Positions 1 through 7,035 are shown, numbered from the stretch's first letter. The stretch: 16,484 bases of DNA from JAENVU01 sp964639075 (GCA_964639075.1 CAZXCB010000055.1:1-16484), one strand, 5' to 3'. The notes: generated by a model not told the origin, from the sequence alone. Numbers and translations: made by a program.

Positions 1-328
1 CACCGAGTGGGAGGAGTGGGGCAACCCGCTCGAGGACCCGGCCGACTACGCGTACATGAAGGGCTACTCGCCGTACGACAACATCGAGGCGCGCGACTAC
101 CCGGCGATCCTCGTGACCGCGGGTCTGAACGACCCGCGCGTGTCGTACTGGGAACCGGCGAAGTACGTCGCCAAGCTGCGCGCCACGAAGACCGACGAAC
201 GCACGCTGCTGCTCAAGACCGAGATGGGCGCCGGCCACGGCGGCCCGTCCGGCCGCTACGACGCGTGGCGCGACGAGGCGACCGTCCTCGCGTTCCTGAT
301 CACCGAGCTGACGGGAGTCCCCGCATGA
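1..328 (+). CDS. ptrB: Oligopeptidase B (protease II), C-terminal end, 5' partial
   Basis: Only the last 108 residues lie in the window; the first complete codon begins at base 2. The family are serine peptidases (S9) that cut short peptides after Lys or Arg. The visible part is the end of the alpha/beta-hydrolase catalytic domain: the SPYDNIEARDYPAILVT stretch, the GLNDPRV turn carrying the expected catalytic Asp, the WEPAKYVAKLR helix, and GAGHGG carrying the expected catalytic His. These blocks match the oligopeptidase B C-terminus closely. The serine nucleophile and the beta-propeller lie left of the window. The stop overlaps the next gene's start as ATGA, so the two are probably cotranscribed. 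The S9 assignment is firm; oligopeptidase B rather than a relative is very likely. Confidence 0.88.
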   Translation, partial: TEWEEWGNPLEDPADYAYMKGYSPYDNIEARDYPAILVTAGLNDPRVSYWEPAKYVAKLRATKTDERTLLLKTEMGAGHGGPSGRYDAWRDEATVLAFLITELTGVPA

Positions 329-1182
329 GCATGTCCATCCTCACCGGCGGCCTGGAAGGTGCGTCCACCCTCGTGACCGGCGGCGGCAGCGGCATCGGAC
401 TCGGTTGTGCCACGCGGTTCGCGCGTGACGGCGCGCACGTCACCGTCGTCGGCCGGACCGAGGAACGACTCCGCGGCGCCGTCGAGCAGATCCGCGGCGC
501 CGCGGCATCCGGTGCGAGCGTGCAGTACGCCGTCGCCGACGTCACCGACGAGGAGCAGATCGCCGCCGCGGTCGCCACCGCGCTCGGGCCGACCGGCACC
601 CTCGACGGCGTGGTCGCGTGCGCGGGCGGCTCCGAGACCATCGGGCCGATCACCCAGATGGACACCGAGGCGTGGCGACGCACGATCGACCTCAACATCA
701 CGGGGACCATGCTCACGATCAAGCACGCCGCGCCCGTCATGGCGCGGGCCGGAGCCGGCTCGATCGTCGGGATCAGCTCGATCGCGAGCTCCAACGTCCA
801 TCCCTGGTTCGGGGCGTACGGGCCGGGCAAGGCCGGCATCGACCACGTCTGCCAGCTCGCCGCGATCGAGCTCGGCGCGAGTGGCGTGCGGGTGAACGCG
901 ATCCGACCGGGCCTCATCGACACCGAGCTCGTCAGCTTCGTCACCGAGGGGGGCGACGTGCTCGACGACTACCTCGAGTGCATGCCGATCTCGCGGGTCG
1001 GGACCGTCGAGGACGTCGCCGGTCTCGCGCGCTATCTCATCGGCCCCGAGGCGGCCTGGGTCACGGGCCAGCTCATCAACGTCGACGGCGGCCACCAGCT
1101 GACCCGCGGCCCGAGCTACCGCGCGATCGTCGAACCCCTCTTCGGCGCCGACGCCCTCCGCGGCCTCACTCCCAAACCCTGA
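325..1182 (+). CDS. SDR-family NAD(P)-dependent oxidoreductase
   Basis: This is a 285-residue classical short-chain dehydrogenase/reductase. The Rossmann cofactor loop TGGGSGIG is at 18-25, the ADV adenine-pocket motif at 71-73, the ACAGG strand (usual NNAG) near 99-102, catalytic Asn124, Ser151/152, and YxxxK as Tyr165-Lys169. RVNAIRPGLIDTEL follows, and the C-terminal VTGQLINVDGG block is typical. Length is normal for the family. The ATG at 325 forms an ATGA overlap with the preceding peptidase stop; a second ATG at 331 is the alternative start. The substrate cannot be read from sequence. SDRs of this shape often reduce 3-oxoacyl or other keto groups, but that is family-level inference. The gene converges on the thioesterase gene at 1298. 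Confidence 0.92.
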   Translation: MSMSILTGGLEGASTLVTGGGSGIGLGCATRFARDGAHVTVVGRTEERLRGAVEQIRGAAASGASVQYAVADVTDEEQIAAAVATALGPTGTLDGVVACAGGSETIGPITQMDTEAWRRTIDLNITGTMLTIKHAAPVMARAGAGSIVGISSIASSNVHPWFGAYGPGKAGIDHVCQLAAIELGASGVRVNAIRPGLIDTELVSFVTEGGDVLDDYLECMPISRVGTVEDVAGLARYLIGPEAAWVTGQLINVDGGHQLTRGPSYRAIVEPLFGADALRGLTPKP

Positions 1183-1243
1183 GGCGCCCGGACTGCCGGC
1201 GAGTCGCGCGCACCGCCCGGACCCGAGACTCCGGCTCGGAGGC

Positions 1244-1261
1244 CTGAGCGCGGCGCCTCAG
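1244..1261. terminator. Possible bidirectional hairpin between convergent genes
   Basis: Arms CTGAG (1244-1248) and CTCAG (1257-1261) can form a short hairpin, extendable by two or three GC pairs with one bulge. A longer-range 9-bp perfect inverted repeat also exists: TGAGGCGCC at 1180-1188, which includes the SDR stop codon, and GGCGCCTCA at 1252-1260. The two foldings compete. There is no T-tract, so an intrinsic terminator is only suggested by the convergent position. Confidence 0.25.
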
Positions 1262-1297
1262 CCTGCCGGGTCCCGAGGCGTCCGGACGGCTCGAGGG

Positions 1298-2113
1298 TCA
1301 GGCCATCGGGAGGACGGTGGCGAGCTGGCGGGACTGGGCGAGCAACGTGCCGTCGGGCGCCCAGATCTCGCCGTCCTCCTCGAGGAAGCCGCCCGTGGCG
1401 ACGGTCGTACGGAAGCTCGCGAGCACGAAGTCGTCCGGCGCGAGGCCCGGGTGAGGCAGCTCGGCGCGGAAGTGGATCGTGAGGTCCACCGTCGGCACGA
1501 ACACCGGCTCCTCCACCCGCGTGAACATCGGCGGCACCCAGGCGTCGGTGATCGCGGCGGCGACGTACGCGTCGACGACATGGTGCTCGGGAAGGCGGAT
1601 CCACCCACCGGCGACGGCCCGAGCACCGCGCGGCGCACCGGGGATCGGCGGATGCCCGATCGCCCACCGCGTCTCCCAGCGATGCGCGATCGGCGCGGCC
1701 TCGGGCGGCGCCGGCCGCGCGACGTACTGGCCCGGCCCCGGCACCTGTGGCATCACGAGGTCGCCGAACTCGACGCCGACGCGCGGCGCGGAGAAGGCGC
1801 CGAGCGCGAGCGCCACCAGTCGGCCGTCCTGCTCGAGCCGCCCGGAGACGGTCGTCATCGACCTGCCCTCACGTTCGACGGTCGTCGCGATGTCGACGTC
1901 GCCCGACCCCGCGGGGCTGAGGTAGTGAACGGTCAGCGAGCGCGGCGTCCGGGTCGGGTCGCCGACCGCGGCCGCGAGCGCGCGCAGGATCACCGCGGCG
2001 AGGTAGCCGCCGTTCGGGCCGCGGTGGACCCACCAGGACTCGGCCATCGTCGCGGTGTACCCGCCCGAACCGCTGGGTCGGACCGCGGTCTCTTCGTCGA
2101 AGCCAGAGGTCAC
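1298..2113 (-). CDS. TesB-like acyl-CoA thioesterase, double hotdog
   Basis: This 271-residue protein looks like a double-hotdog acyl-CoA thioesterase of the TesB/4HBT_3 type, which hydrolyses acyl-CoA to free acid and CoA. The N-terminal hotdog has the GPNGGYLAA helix at 32-40, followed by strands in TVHYLSPAGSGDVDIAT and REGRSMTTVSGRL. The second hotdog has VDLTIHFRAELP and ends with EIWAPDGTLLAQSRQLA. Length fits the family. The start is GTG at 2113; upstream on this strand a TAAGGT -10 box lies 9 bases away with no Shine-Dalgarno sequence, so a leaderless or near-leaderless mRNA is likely. It diverges from the alpha/beta hydrolase. Substrate chain length is unknown. Confidence 0.85.
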   Translation of the reverse strand: MTSGFDEETAVRPSGSGGYTATMAESWWVHRGPNGGYLAAVILRALAAAVGDPTRTPRSLTVHYLSPAGSGDVDIATTVEREGRSMTTVSGRLEQDGRLVALALGAFSAPRVGVEFGDLVMPQVPGPGQYVARPAPPEAAPIAHRWETRWAIGHPPIPGAPRGARAVAGGWIRLPEHHVVDAYVAAAITDAWVPPMFTRVEEPVFVPTVDLTIHFRAELPHPGLAPDDFVLASFRTTVATGGFLEEDGEIWAPDGTLLAQSRQLATVLPMA

Positions 2114-2122
2114 GAGCCGGGC

Positions 2123-2132
2123 ACCTTAGAGT
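2123..2132. promoter_or_regulatory. Symmetric divergent leaderless promoter (shared -10 TA)
   Basis: The 10-mer ACCTTAGAGT has the form ANNNTANNNT, giving a -10 box on each strand: TAAGGT for the minus-strand thioesterase (9 bases before its GTG) and TAGAGT for the plus-strand hydrolase (8 bases before its ATG). The boxes share the central TA. The spacings place both transcription starts at or next to the start codons. No -35 was convincing. The same arrangement recurs at 8976-8985. Confidence 0.6.
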
Positions 2133-2140
2133 CGATCACC

Positions 2141-2758
2141 ATGACGGAGAGCGTGGCGTTGGTCACCGCCGACGGCGAGACGCTCGAGGCGGAGCTCGCG
2201 ACCGCGACCTCGGCGCGCGCCCAGGTGGTGCTGTGCCATCCGCATCCGCAGTTCGGCGGCGACATGCGTTCGCTCGTGGTCTCGGAGCTGTTCCGCGCCC
2301 TGCCCGAGCTCGGGGTCACGTGCTTGCGCTTCAACTTCCGCGGCGTCGGTCGCAGCACGGGGACCTACGACGGTGGCGACGCCGAGCGTGACGACGTTCG
2401 CGCCGCGGTCGGGTGGCTCCACGACCGCGATCCCACGGTGGCGCTCTTCGTCGTCGGCTGGTCCTTCGGCGCGGACCTGGCGCTCACCGACACCGAGCCC
2501 GCGGTCGCCGGCTGGGTCGCGATCGCGCTGCCCATGCGGTTCGGACACGACCTGGACACGGTCGGCGCCGATCCACGCCCGAAGCTCGTGTTGCTCGCGG
2601 AGCACGACGAGTTCCGTGACGCGGCGGAGGTCGTCGCCGTCACCGCAGGCTGGACCGCCACCACGACCGAGGTCGTCGCGGGCGCGTCGCACTTCTTCGT
2701 CGGGCGCACTGCGGCGCTCGTCGATGTCACCGGCGCCTGGATCGGCGCCCGGCTCTGA
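2141..2758 (+). CDS. Small alpha/beta hydrolase (COG2945-type)
   Basis: This is a 205-residue predicted serine hydrolase. The HPHP turn at 33-36 and the FRGVG block at 66-70 mark the oxyanion region of this small hydrolase family. The nucleophile elbow is GWSFG at 106-110 (Ser108). The expected acid is Asp156 in LLAEHDEF and the catalytic His is 184 in GASHFF. The triad is therefore complete in a lidless core fold of normal length. The ATG at 2141 is chosen because translated homology-like sequence begins there and a TAGAGT -10 box ends 8 bases upstream without a Shine-Dalgarno sequence. Substrate unknown; esterase or peptidase-like activity is possible. It ends two bases before the convergent 70-residue ORF. 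Confidence 0.85.
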   Translation: MTESVALVTADGETLEAELATATSARAQVVLCHPHPQFGGDMRSLVVSELFRALPELGVTCLRFNFRGVGRSTGTYDGGDAERDDVRAAVGWLHDRDPTVALFVVGWSFGADLALTDTEPAVAGWVAIALPMRFGHDLDTVGADPRPKLVLLAEHDEFRDAAEVVAVTAGWTATTTEVVAGASHFFVGRTAALVDVTGAWIGARL

Positions 2759-2760
2759 CC

Positions 2761-2973
2761 TCAGGCCGTGGGGACGGCCTCGCCAATGAGGTCGTGGCGC
2801 GAGAGGAAGCTGACCCGCCGGGCGACGGTCTCCTTCCACACCGTGAAGTCGAGCTCGTAGTGCTCCCGGTCGCCCTCTTCGACCGCGTGCTCGAGCTCGT
2901 CGAAGGCCGCATCCTCCGCGTCGAGCAACTCGCGGTAGCGGCGCAGGAACCCGTCGTCGATGACTCCGTTCAA
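2761..2973 (-). CDS. Hypothetical 70-residue acidic helical protein
   Basis: Not recognised. The product is rich in Glu, Asp and Arg and looks almost wholly alpha-helical, with runs such as LLDAEDAAFDELEHAVEEG followed by a WKETVARRVSFLSRHD segment. No signal peptide or membrane segment is seen. The chosen start is TTG at 2973, because GGAGG (2982-2986 on this strand) lies 8 bases upstream and the frame has no ATG nearby. A TAGCGT -10 box at 3023-3028 gives a short leader, so the gene may be expressed apart from the his genes upstream. It is downstream of hisA on the same strand and convergent with the hydrolase. The RBS and composition argue that it is real; function cannot be given. Confidence 0.6.
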   Translation of the reverse strand: MNGVIDDGFLRRYRELLDAEDAAFDELEHAVEEGDREHYELDFTVWKETVARRVSFLSRHDLIGEAVPTA

Positions 2974-3022
2974 CGGCTCTCCCTCCGATGGGGGCCGCCT
3001 GGACGCCGCCCCGGTCCCGGGG

Positions 3023-3028
3023 ACGCTA
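3023..3028 (-). promoter_or_regulatory. -10 box TAGCGT upstream of the 70-residue ORF
   Basis: TAGCGT on the minus strand lies in the hisA-to-ORF gap, with a predicted start near 3016. That gives a leader of roughly 43 bases carrying GGAGG before the TTG start. It matches the TAnnnT boxes elsewhere in the window. No clear -35 was seen. Confidence 0.35.
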
Positions 3029-3035
3029 CCCGACG

Positions 3036-3791
3036 TCAGCCGGCCGGGGAACCGGTGCTCCGGCAGGCGTCGACGCCCTCCGCGACGCTGAACCGGCGCT
3101 CGTAGATGGCCCGCCCGGCGATCGCGCCGCTGAGCGATCGCCCGCTCTCCGGGTCTCGCAGCGAGCCCAACGCGTGCAGGTCGGCGAGCGTCCCGACGCC
3201 GCCGCTCGCGATCACCGGGACGGTCGAGGCGCCGAGCACGGCTCCGAGCTGGTCGAGATCCGGTCCCTCGAGGGTGCCGTCCCGACCGATCTCGGTGACG
3301 ATCAGGGCCGCGACCCCGAGACCCGAGAACCGGCCGGCGAGCTCGACGAGGTCCTGCCCGCTCCCCTCGGTCCACCCGCGGACCGCGACGTCGCGCCCGT
3401 GCGCGTCGAGCCCGACCGCGACCGCGCCCGGGTGCAACGTGCACAGCTCACCGACCAGCTCCGGCGACTCGACCGCAGCCGTGCCGACCACCACGCGCGC
3501 GACTCCCGCGCCGAGCAGCGCACCCGCGGCGGCCACCGACCGGACCCCACCCCCCGACTGCACCCGGCACTCGACGGCGGCGCAGATGGCCTCGATCACC
3601 CCGAGGTTCGCGGCGCTCCCGGTCTTCGCGGCGTCGAGGTCGACCACGTGGATCCACCGGGCCCCCTGAGCCTCGAAGTCGCGCGCCACCGCCACCGGAT
3701 CCGCGCCGTAGACGGTCTCGGCCGCGAAGTCGCCGCGGAGCAGCCGCACCGCGTTGCCGCCGCGCAGGTCGATCGCGGGATAGAGCTCTAC
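3036..3791 (-). CDS. hisA: Phosphoribosyl-ProFAR isomerase HisA (possibly PriA-like), GTA start
   Basis: HisA is the TIM-barrel enzyme that isomerises ProFAR to PRFAR in histidine synthesis; most actinomycetes use the bifunctional HisA/TrpF form PriA. The 251-residue protein begins VELYPAIDLRGG, with catalytic Asp8, Asp129 in VGLDA and Thr166 in VTEIGRDGT. Phosphate loops GGGVRS (80-85) and SGGVGTLADL (197-206) are intact. RGW at 138-140 resembles the Arg-Gly-Trp used by PriA for dual substrates, so TrpF activity is possible but unproven. The start is odd. The only placement that keeps the first strand and Asp8 is GTA (3791-3789), overlapping the hisB TAG stop in the usual 4-base geometry. 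No ATG, GTG or TTG is available nearby in frame. Confidence 0.9.
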   Translation of the reverse strand, partial: VELYPAIDLRGGNAVRLLRGDFAAETVYGADPVAVARDFEAQGARWIHVVDLDAAKTGSAANLGVIEAICAAVECRVQSGGGVRSVAAAGALLGAGVARVVVGTAAVESPELVGELCTLHPGAVAVGLDAHGRDVAVRGWTEGSGQDLVELAGRFSGLGVAALIVTEIGRDGTLEGPDLDQLGAVLGASTVPVIASGGVGTLADLHALGSLRDPESGRSLSGAIAGRAIYERRFSVAEGVDACRSTGSPAG

Positions 3792-4369
3792 AGCGCGCCC
3801 TTGGTGCTCGGGAGCGCATCGCCCTCGATGCGCACCGCGTCCCGAAGGCAGCGGGCGACGCCCTTGAACGACGCCTCGAGCACGTGGTGCCCGTTCTTGC
3901 CGCTCATCGACCGTACGTGGAGCGTGATGCCCGCCGCCTGGGTGAACGCGCGCCAGAACTCCTCGGCGAGCTGCGGGTCGAACGTGCCGATCCACTCGGA
4001 CACCGGGTCCACCTCGTAGACGAGGAAGGGGCGGCCGGACAGGTCGAGCGCCACCTGCACGAGCGCCTCGTCGAGTGGGAACACGCCGGACGCGAACCGG
4101 CGCACCCCGACCTTGTCGCCGAGCGCCGTGCGCACCGCGGTGCCGAGCACGATGCCGGTGTCCTCGATCGTGTGGTGGGTGTCGACCTCCAGGTCGCCCT
4201 TCGCGTCCACCCGGAGGTCGAACCCGCCGTGCTTGCCCAGCTGTTCGAGCATGTGGTCGAAGAACGGGATGCCCGTGCTCGCGCTCGCGTCGCCCCGGCC
4301 GTCGACGACGACGTCGACCGTGATCGTCGTCTCGTTGGTGCTCCGCTGCTCGTGCGCCTCGCGTGTCAT
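3788..4369 (-). CDS. hisB: Imidazoleglycerol-phosphate dehydratase HisB
   Basis: HisB dehydrates imidazole glycerol phosphate to imidazole acetol phosphate using bound manganese. The 193-residue protein is the monofunctional form, with no phosphatase domain. Metal-binding and active-site motifs are intact: FFDHML at 36-41, DTHHTIED at 63-70 and KNGHHVLEASFK at 158-169. Length is normal. The ATG at 4369 overlaps the hisC stop as ATGA, so the genes are translationally coupled. In many actinomycetes hisH follows hisB; here hisA follows immediately. Confidence 0.97.
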   Translation of the reverse strand: MTREAHEQRSTNETTITVDVVVDGRGDASASTGIPFFDHMLEQLGKHGGFDLRVDAKGDLEVDTHHTIEDTGIVLGTAVRTALGDKVGVRRFASGVFPLDEALVQVALDLSGRPFLVYEVDPVSEWIGTFDPQLAEEFWRAFTQAAGITLHVRSMSGKNGHHVLEASFKGVARCLRDAVRIEGDALPSTKGAL

Positions 4370-5442
4370 CGGGCCCCACTCTCGCGCAGGACCACTTCGA
4401 GCGCCGACAGGAACGCGTCGTTCTCGTCCCGGGTGCCGATCGTGACCCGCAGGCAGTCCTCGACCCCGGGCCACGCCGAGAAGTCGCGTACGAGGACCCC
4501 ACGTGCCACCAGGCCCTCCCAGACCGCGTGCCCGCCGGTCGTGCACCGGAACAGGACGAAGTTCGCGCCCGAAGGGACGGGCTCGATGCCGGGGATATCC
4601 CCGAGCGCGACCGTGACCCGCTCGCGCTCCTCGATGAGCAGGCGGACCCGCGCCTCCATCTCGTCGACGTAGTCGAGGGCCAGCCGACCCGCGATCTGGG
4701 TCGCGACGTCGAGGTGGTACGGCAGGACGACCTTGTCGAGCTCGTCGACCAGCCACTCCGGCGCGACCGCGAAGCCCAGCCGCAGCCCGGCGAGCGACCA
4801 CACCTTGGAGTACGTGCGCGTCACCACGAGCGGGCGTGCATCGGAGACCAGTTCGAGCGCGGACTCGGGGGCGAACTCACCGTACGCCTCGTCCACGACG
4901 ACGATCCCCGGCGCGACCTCCAGCACCGCCTCGACGGTCGCGCGGGGCTCGACCGTCCCCGACGGGTTGTTGGGGCTGCACACGAACACGATCTCCGGCT
5001 GTTCGCGCGCGATGACACCGCGGGCGTGGTCCGGATCGATGGCGAAGTCGTCGTCGCGCGCGGCCGCGACGACACCGGTACCGGTGATGCGCGCCAGGTG
5101 CGAGTGCAGCGCGTACGTCGGCTCGAACACCAGCGCGCGCCGGCCCGGGCCGCCGTAGGTGAGCAGCAGCGTCTGGAGCACCTCGTTCGACCCGTTGGCG
5201 GCGAAGATCCTCGCCGCCGGCTGCCCGACCCGACCCGCGATCGCCGCCCGGAGCGCGACCGCCCCGCGGTCGGGGTAGCGCTGGAGGTCCGTCTCGGCGA
5301 GCGCGCGGCACCACTCGTCCACGAACTCGCGGGGCGGGGGGAACGGGCTCTCGTTGGTGTTGAGCCGGACCGACACGTCGAGCTGGGGCGAGTGGTACCC
5401 GCTCAGCTCGCGCAGGTCCGGGCGTGGCTGCGGCCGGGTCAT
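4366..5442 (-). CDS. hisC: Histidinol-phosphate aminotransferase HisC
   Basis: HisC transfers an amino group from glutamate to imidazole acetol phosphate, giving histidinol phosphate, with PLP. The 358-residue protein is a fold-type I aminotransferase: NTNE at 28-31, NGSNE at 83-87, SPNNPSG at 156-162, DEAY at 184-187, the PLP lysine in TYSKVWSLAG (Lys213) and Arg221. Length is normal. It overlaps hisD upstream and hisB downstream by four bases each (ATGA), so the three are read as one coupled unit. HisC-like enzymes can act on other keto acids, but the operon position makes histidine the clear role. Confidence 0.96.
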   Translation of the reverse strand: MTRPQPRPDLRELSGYHSPQLDVSVRLNTNESPFPPPREFVDEWCRALAETDLQRYPDRGAVALRAAIAGRVGQPAARIFAANGSNEVLQTLLLTYGGPGRRALVFEPTYALHSHLARITGTGVVAAARDDDFAIDPDHARGVIAREQPEIVFVCSPNNPSGTVEPRATVEAVLEVAPGIVVVDEAYGEFAPESALELVSDARPLVVTRTYSKVWSLAGLRLGFAVAPEWLVDELDKVVLPYHLDVATQIAGRLALDYVDEMEARVRLLIEERERVTVALGDIPGIEPVPSGANFVLFRCTTGGHAVWEGLVARGVLVRDFSAWPGVEDCLRVTIGTRDENDAFLSALEVVLRESGAR

Positions 5443-6731
5443 CGGGCGAGTCGCCGCGTCACCGACGCCGCGTGCGCGTCGAGCCCCTCGGCGGTCGCGA
5501 GCGTCACCGCCGCCGGTCCCACGGCCGCGAGCCCGCCGGCCGTCGCCCGCACCACGTGGATGTGGGTCCGGAAGTCGTCGACGCGCAACGCGCTCGAGAA
5601 CCTCGCGGCGCCACCGGTGGGGAGCACGTGGTTCGCGCCGGCCACGTAGTCGCCGAGCGCGGTCGGTGCGTTCACGAAGACCGCGCCCGCGTGGCGGACC
5701 GCGCCGACCAGCACGTCTGCATCCCGGACGAGGAGCTCGAGGTGCTCGGGTGCGACCAGGTTCGCGACGTCCATCGCCTGCTCCGCGTCACGGACGCGGA
5801 CCGCGCGACCGCCCGACGACAGCGTCGCCCGGATCTCGGCCGCGCGCCCGGCGTCAGCGACGTACGCGCCGAGCGCGTCGAGGACCGCGTCGAGCACCGC
5901 GTCGTCCCAAGCCACGAGGTACGCGGTGCCCCCCGGTCCGTGCTCCGCCTGCGCGGCGAGGTCGAGGGCGACCTGCCCGGCGTCGGCGGTGTCGTCCGCG
6001 ATCACGACGAGCTCCGACGGACCCGCGGGGCCGTCGATGCCGACCACGCCCGCGCTCGCGACCAGCCGCTTCGCCGCGTCGACGTACGCGTTGCCCGGCC
6101 CGACGATCACGTCGACCGGGGCGATCGACTCCGTGCCGTAGGCCATCGCGGCGACGGCCTGTGCGCCGCCGACCCGGTAGATCTCCTCCACACCCGTGAG
6201 CAGCGCCGCGGCCAGCGTCACCGCCGGCACCGCGCCGCCCTCGCCGGGCGGCACGCACAGCACCCGCTCGGCGACGCCGGCGACCCCCGCCGGGATCGCG
6301 GTCATGAGCACGGTCGACGGATAGGCGGCGCGTCCGCCCGGTACGTAGAGCCCGGCCCGGTCGACAGGTCGCACCGCTTCGGTCACGGTCACGCCGTCGC
6401 GCAGGAACGACACGGGCGACGTCGACGCCTGCGCCTCGTGATACTCGCGGATCCGCTCCGCCGCGGTGTCCAGTGCCGACCGCACGTCGGCCGGCGTCGC
6501 GGCCGCCGCGGCCTCGCACTCGGCGCGCTCGACCCGGAAGGACTCCAGCACCACCCCGTCGAACCGAGCGGTGTACTCGCGCTCCGCGGCGTCGCCGCGG
6601 TCGCGGCCGCCGTCGACGATCTCGGCGACCGCGGCCGCGACGGCCGGATCGTCGGTCCGGCTCGGCCGGCTCCCGATGACCCGCTCGGCCAGGTCCGCGC
6701 GCGCGTCGCGAACGTCGAGGCGGGCAAGCAT
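5439..6731 (-). CDS. hisD: Histidinol dehydrogenase HisD
   Basis: HisD carries out the last two steps of histidine synthesis, oxidising L-histidinol to L-histidine with NAD and zinc. The 430-residue protein is full length. Visible features are RAGLYVPGGRAAYPST (125-140), the NAD-binding GPGNAYV (211-217), GPSELVVIAD (237-246), zinc ligands Gln261, His264, Asp361 and His420, and the catalytic Glu329-His330 pair in APEHLEL. NHVLPTGG is at 367-374. It is the first gene of the his unit. A TACGAT -10 box ends 6 bases before the ATG and there is no Shine-Dalgarno sequence, indicating a leaderless message. No T-box, attenuator or leader peptide was found. Confidence 0.97.
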   Translation of the reverse strand: MLARLDVRDARADLAERVIGSRPSRTDDPAVAAAVAEIVDGGRDRGDAAEREYTARFDGVVLESFRVERAECEAAAAATPADVRSALDTAAERIREYHEAQASTSPVSFLRDGVTVTEAVRPVDRAGLYVPGGRAAYPSTVLMTAIPAGVAGVAERVLCVPPGEGGAVPAVTLAAALLTGVEEIYRVGGAQAVAAMAYGTESIAPVDVIVGPGNAYVDAAKRLVASAGVVGIDGPAGPSELVVIADDTADAGQVALDLAAQAEHGPGGTAYLVAWDDAVLDAVLDALGAYVADAGRAAEIRATLSSGGRAVRVRDAEQAMDVANLVAPEHLELLVRDADVLVGAVRHAGAVFVNAPTALGDYVAGANHVLPTGGAARFSSALRVDDFRTHIHVVRATAGGLAAVGPAAVTLATAEGLDAHAASVTRRLAR

Positions 6732-6737
6732 CGGGCG

Positions 6738-6743
6738 ATCGTA
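6738..6743 (-). promoter_or_regulatory. Leaderless -10 box TACGAT of the his unit
   Basis: TACGAT on the minus strand is 6 bases from the hisD ATG, which puts the transcription start at the start codon. No Shine-Dalgarno sequence is present. This leaves no room for a transcribed leader, so attenuation-type histidine control is unlikely from this promoter. Confidence 0.55.
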
Positions 6744-6807
6744 CCTGCGCGCACCCGGATTCCTGGGACGAGTTGCGCACCTCCGCCGGGGTTGCCAGGC
6801 TCGCTCC

Positions 6808-7014
6808 GTGGGCGCCGCTTCCGATCATGCCGAGCTCAGCACGCTGCGATCCGCGCTCGAGGAGTCGACCGATCGCCTCGTCGCCGTCGCCGACCGCTAC
6901 CGCGGCACCGACGGATCGGCCGTCGCCGGCGACCTCGACACCGCGGAGCGCGGGCTCCTCGCGGCCCGGCGCGCCATCGAGCGCGCCATCCGCACCCTCG
7001 CCGGGATGGGCTGA
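6808..7014 (+). CDS. Hypothetical 68-residue helical protein
   Basis: Not recognised. From GTG at 6808 the frame encodes a short, probably two-helix protein: a first helix around HAELSTLRSALEESTDRLVAVADRY and a second around DLDTAERGLLAARRAIERAIRTLAGMG, separated by a GTDGSAVAG turn. There is no signal peptide, membrane segment or cysteine. The heptad-like spacing of Leu, Val and Ala suggests a small coiled coil. The start is chosen because a weak CAGGCT -10-like box lies 6 bases upstream and no Shine-Dalgarno sequence is seen. The GTG is uncertain. It sits divergent to hisD and converges with the acetyltransferase, 21 bases away. Confidence 0.55.
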   Translation: MGAASDHAELSTLRSALEESTDRLVAVADRYRGTDGSAVAGDLDTAERGLLAARRAIERAIRTLAGMG

Positions 7015-7035
7015 TCGAACCGGCCGCTCGCCCGC

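Noticed and set aside
7..324. Upstream extension of the SDR frame to base 7
   Set aside because: The extension is low-complexity Arg/Gly sequence in the shadow of the oligopeptidase B end; the SDR starts at 325 in an ATGA overlap.
3036..4502. Continuous minus-strand frame of 488 codons covering hisA and extending through hisB
   Set aside because: Only the last 251 residues are protein-like HisA; the rest is an Arg/Gly/Pro-rich shadow of hisB and not a fusion.
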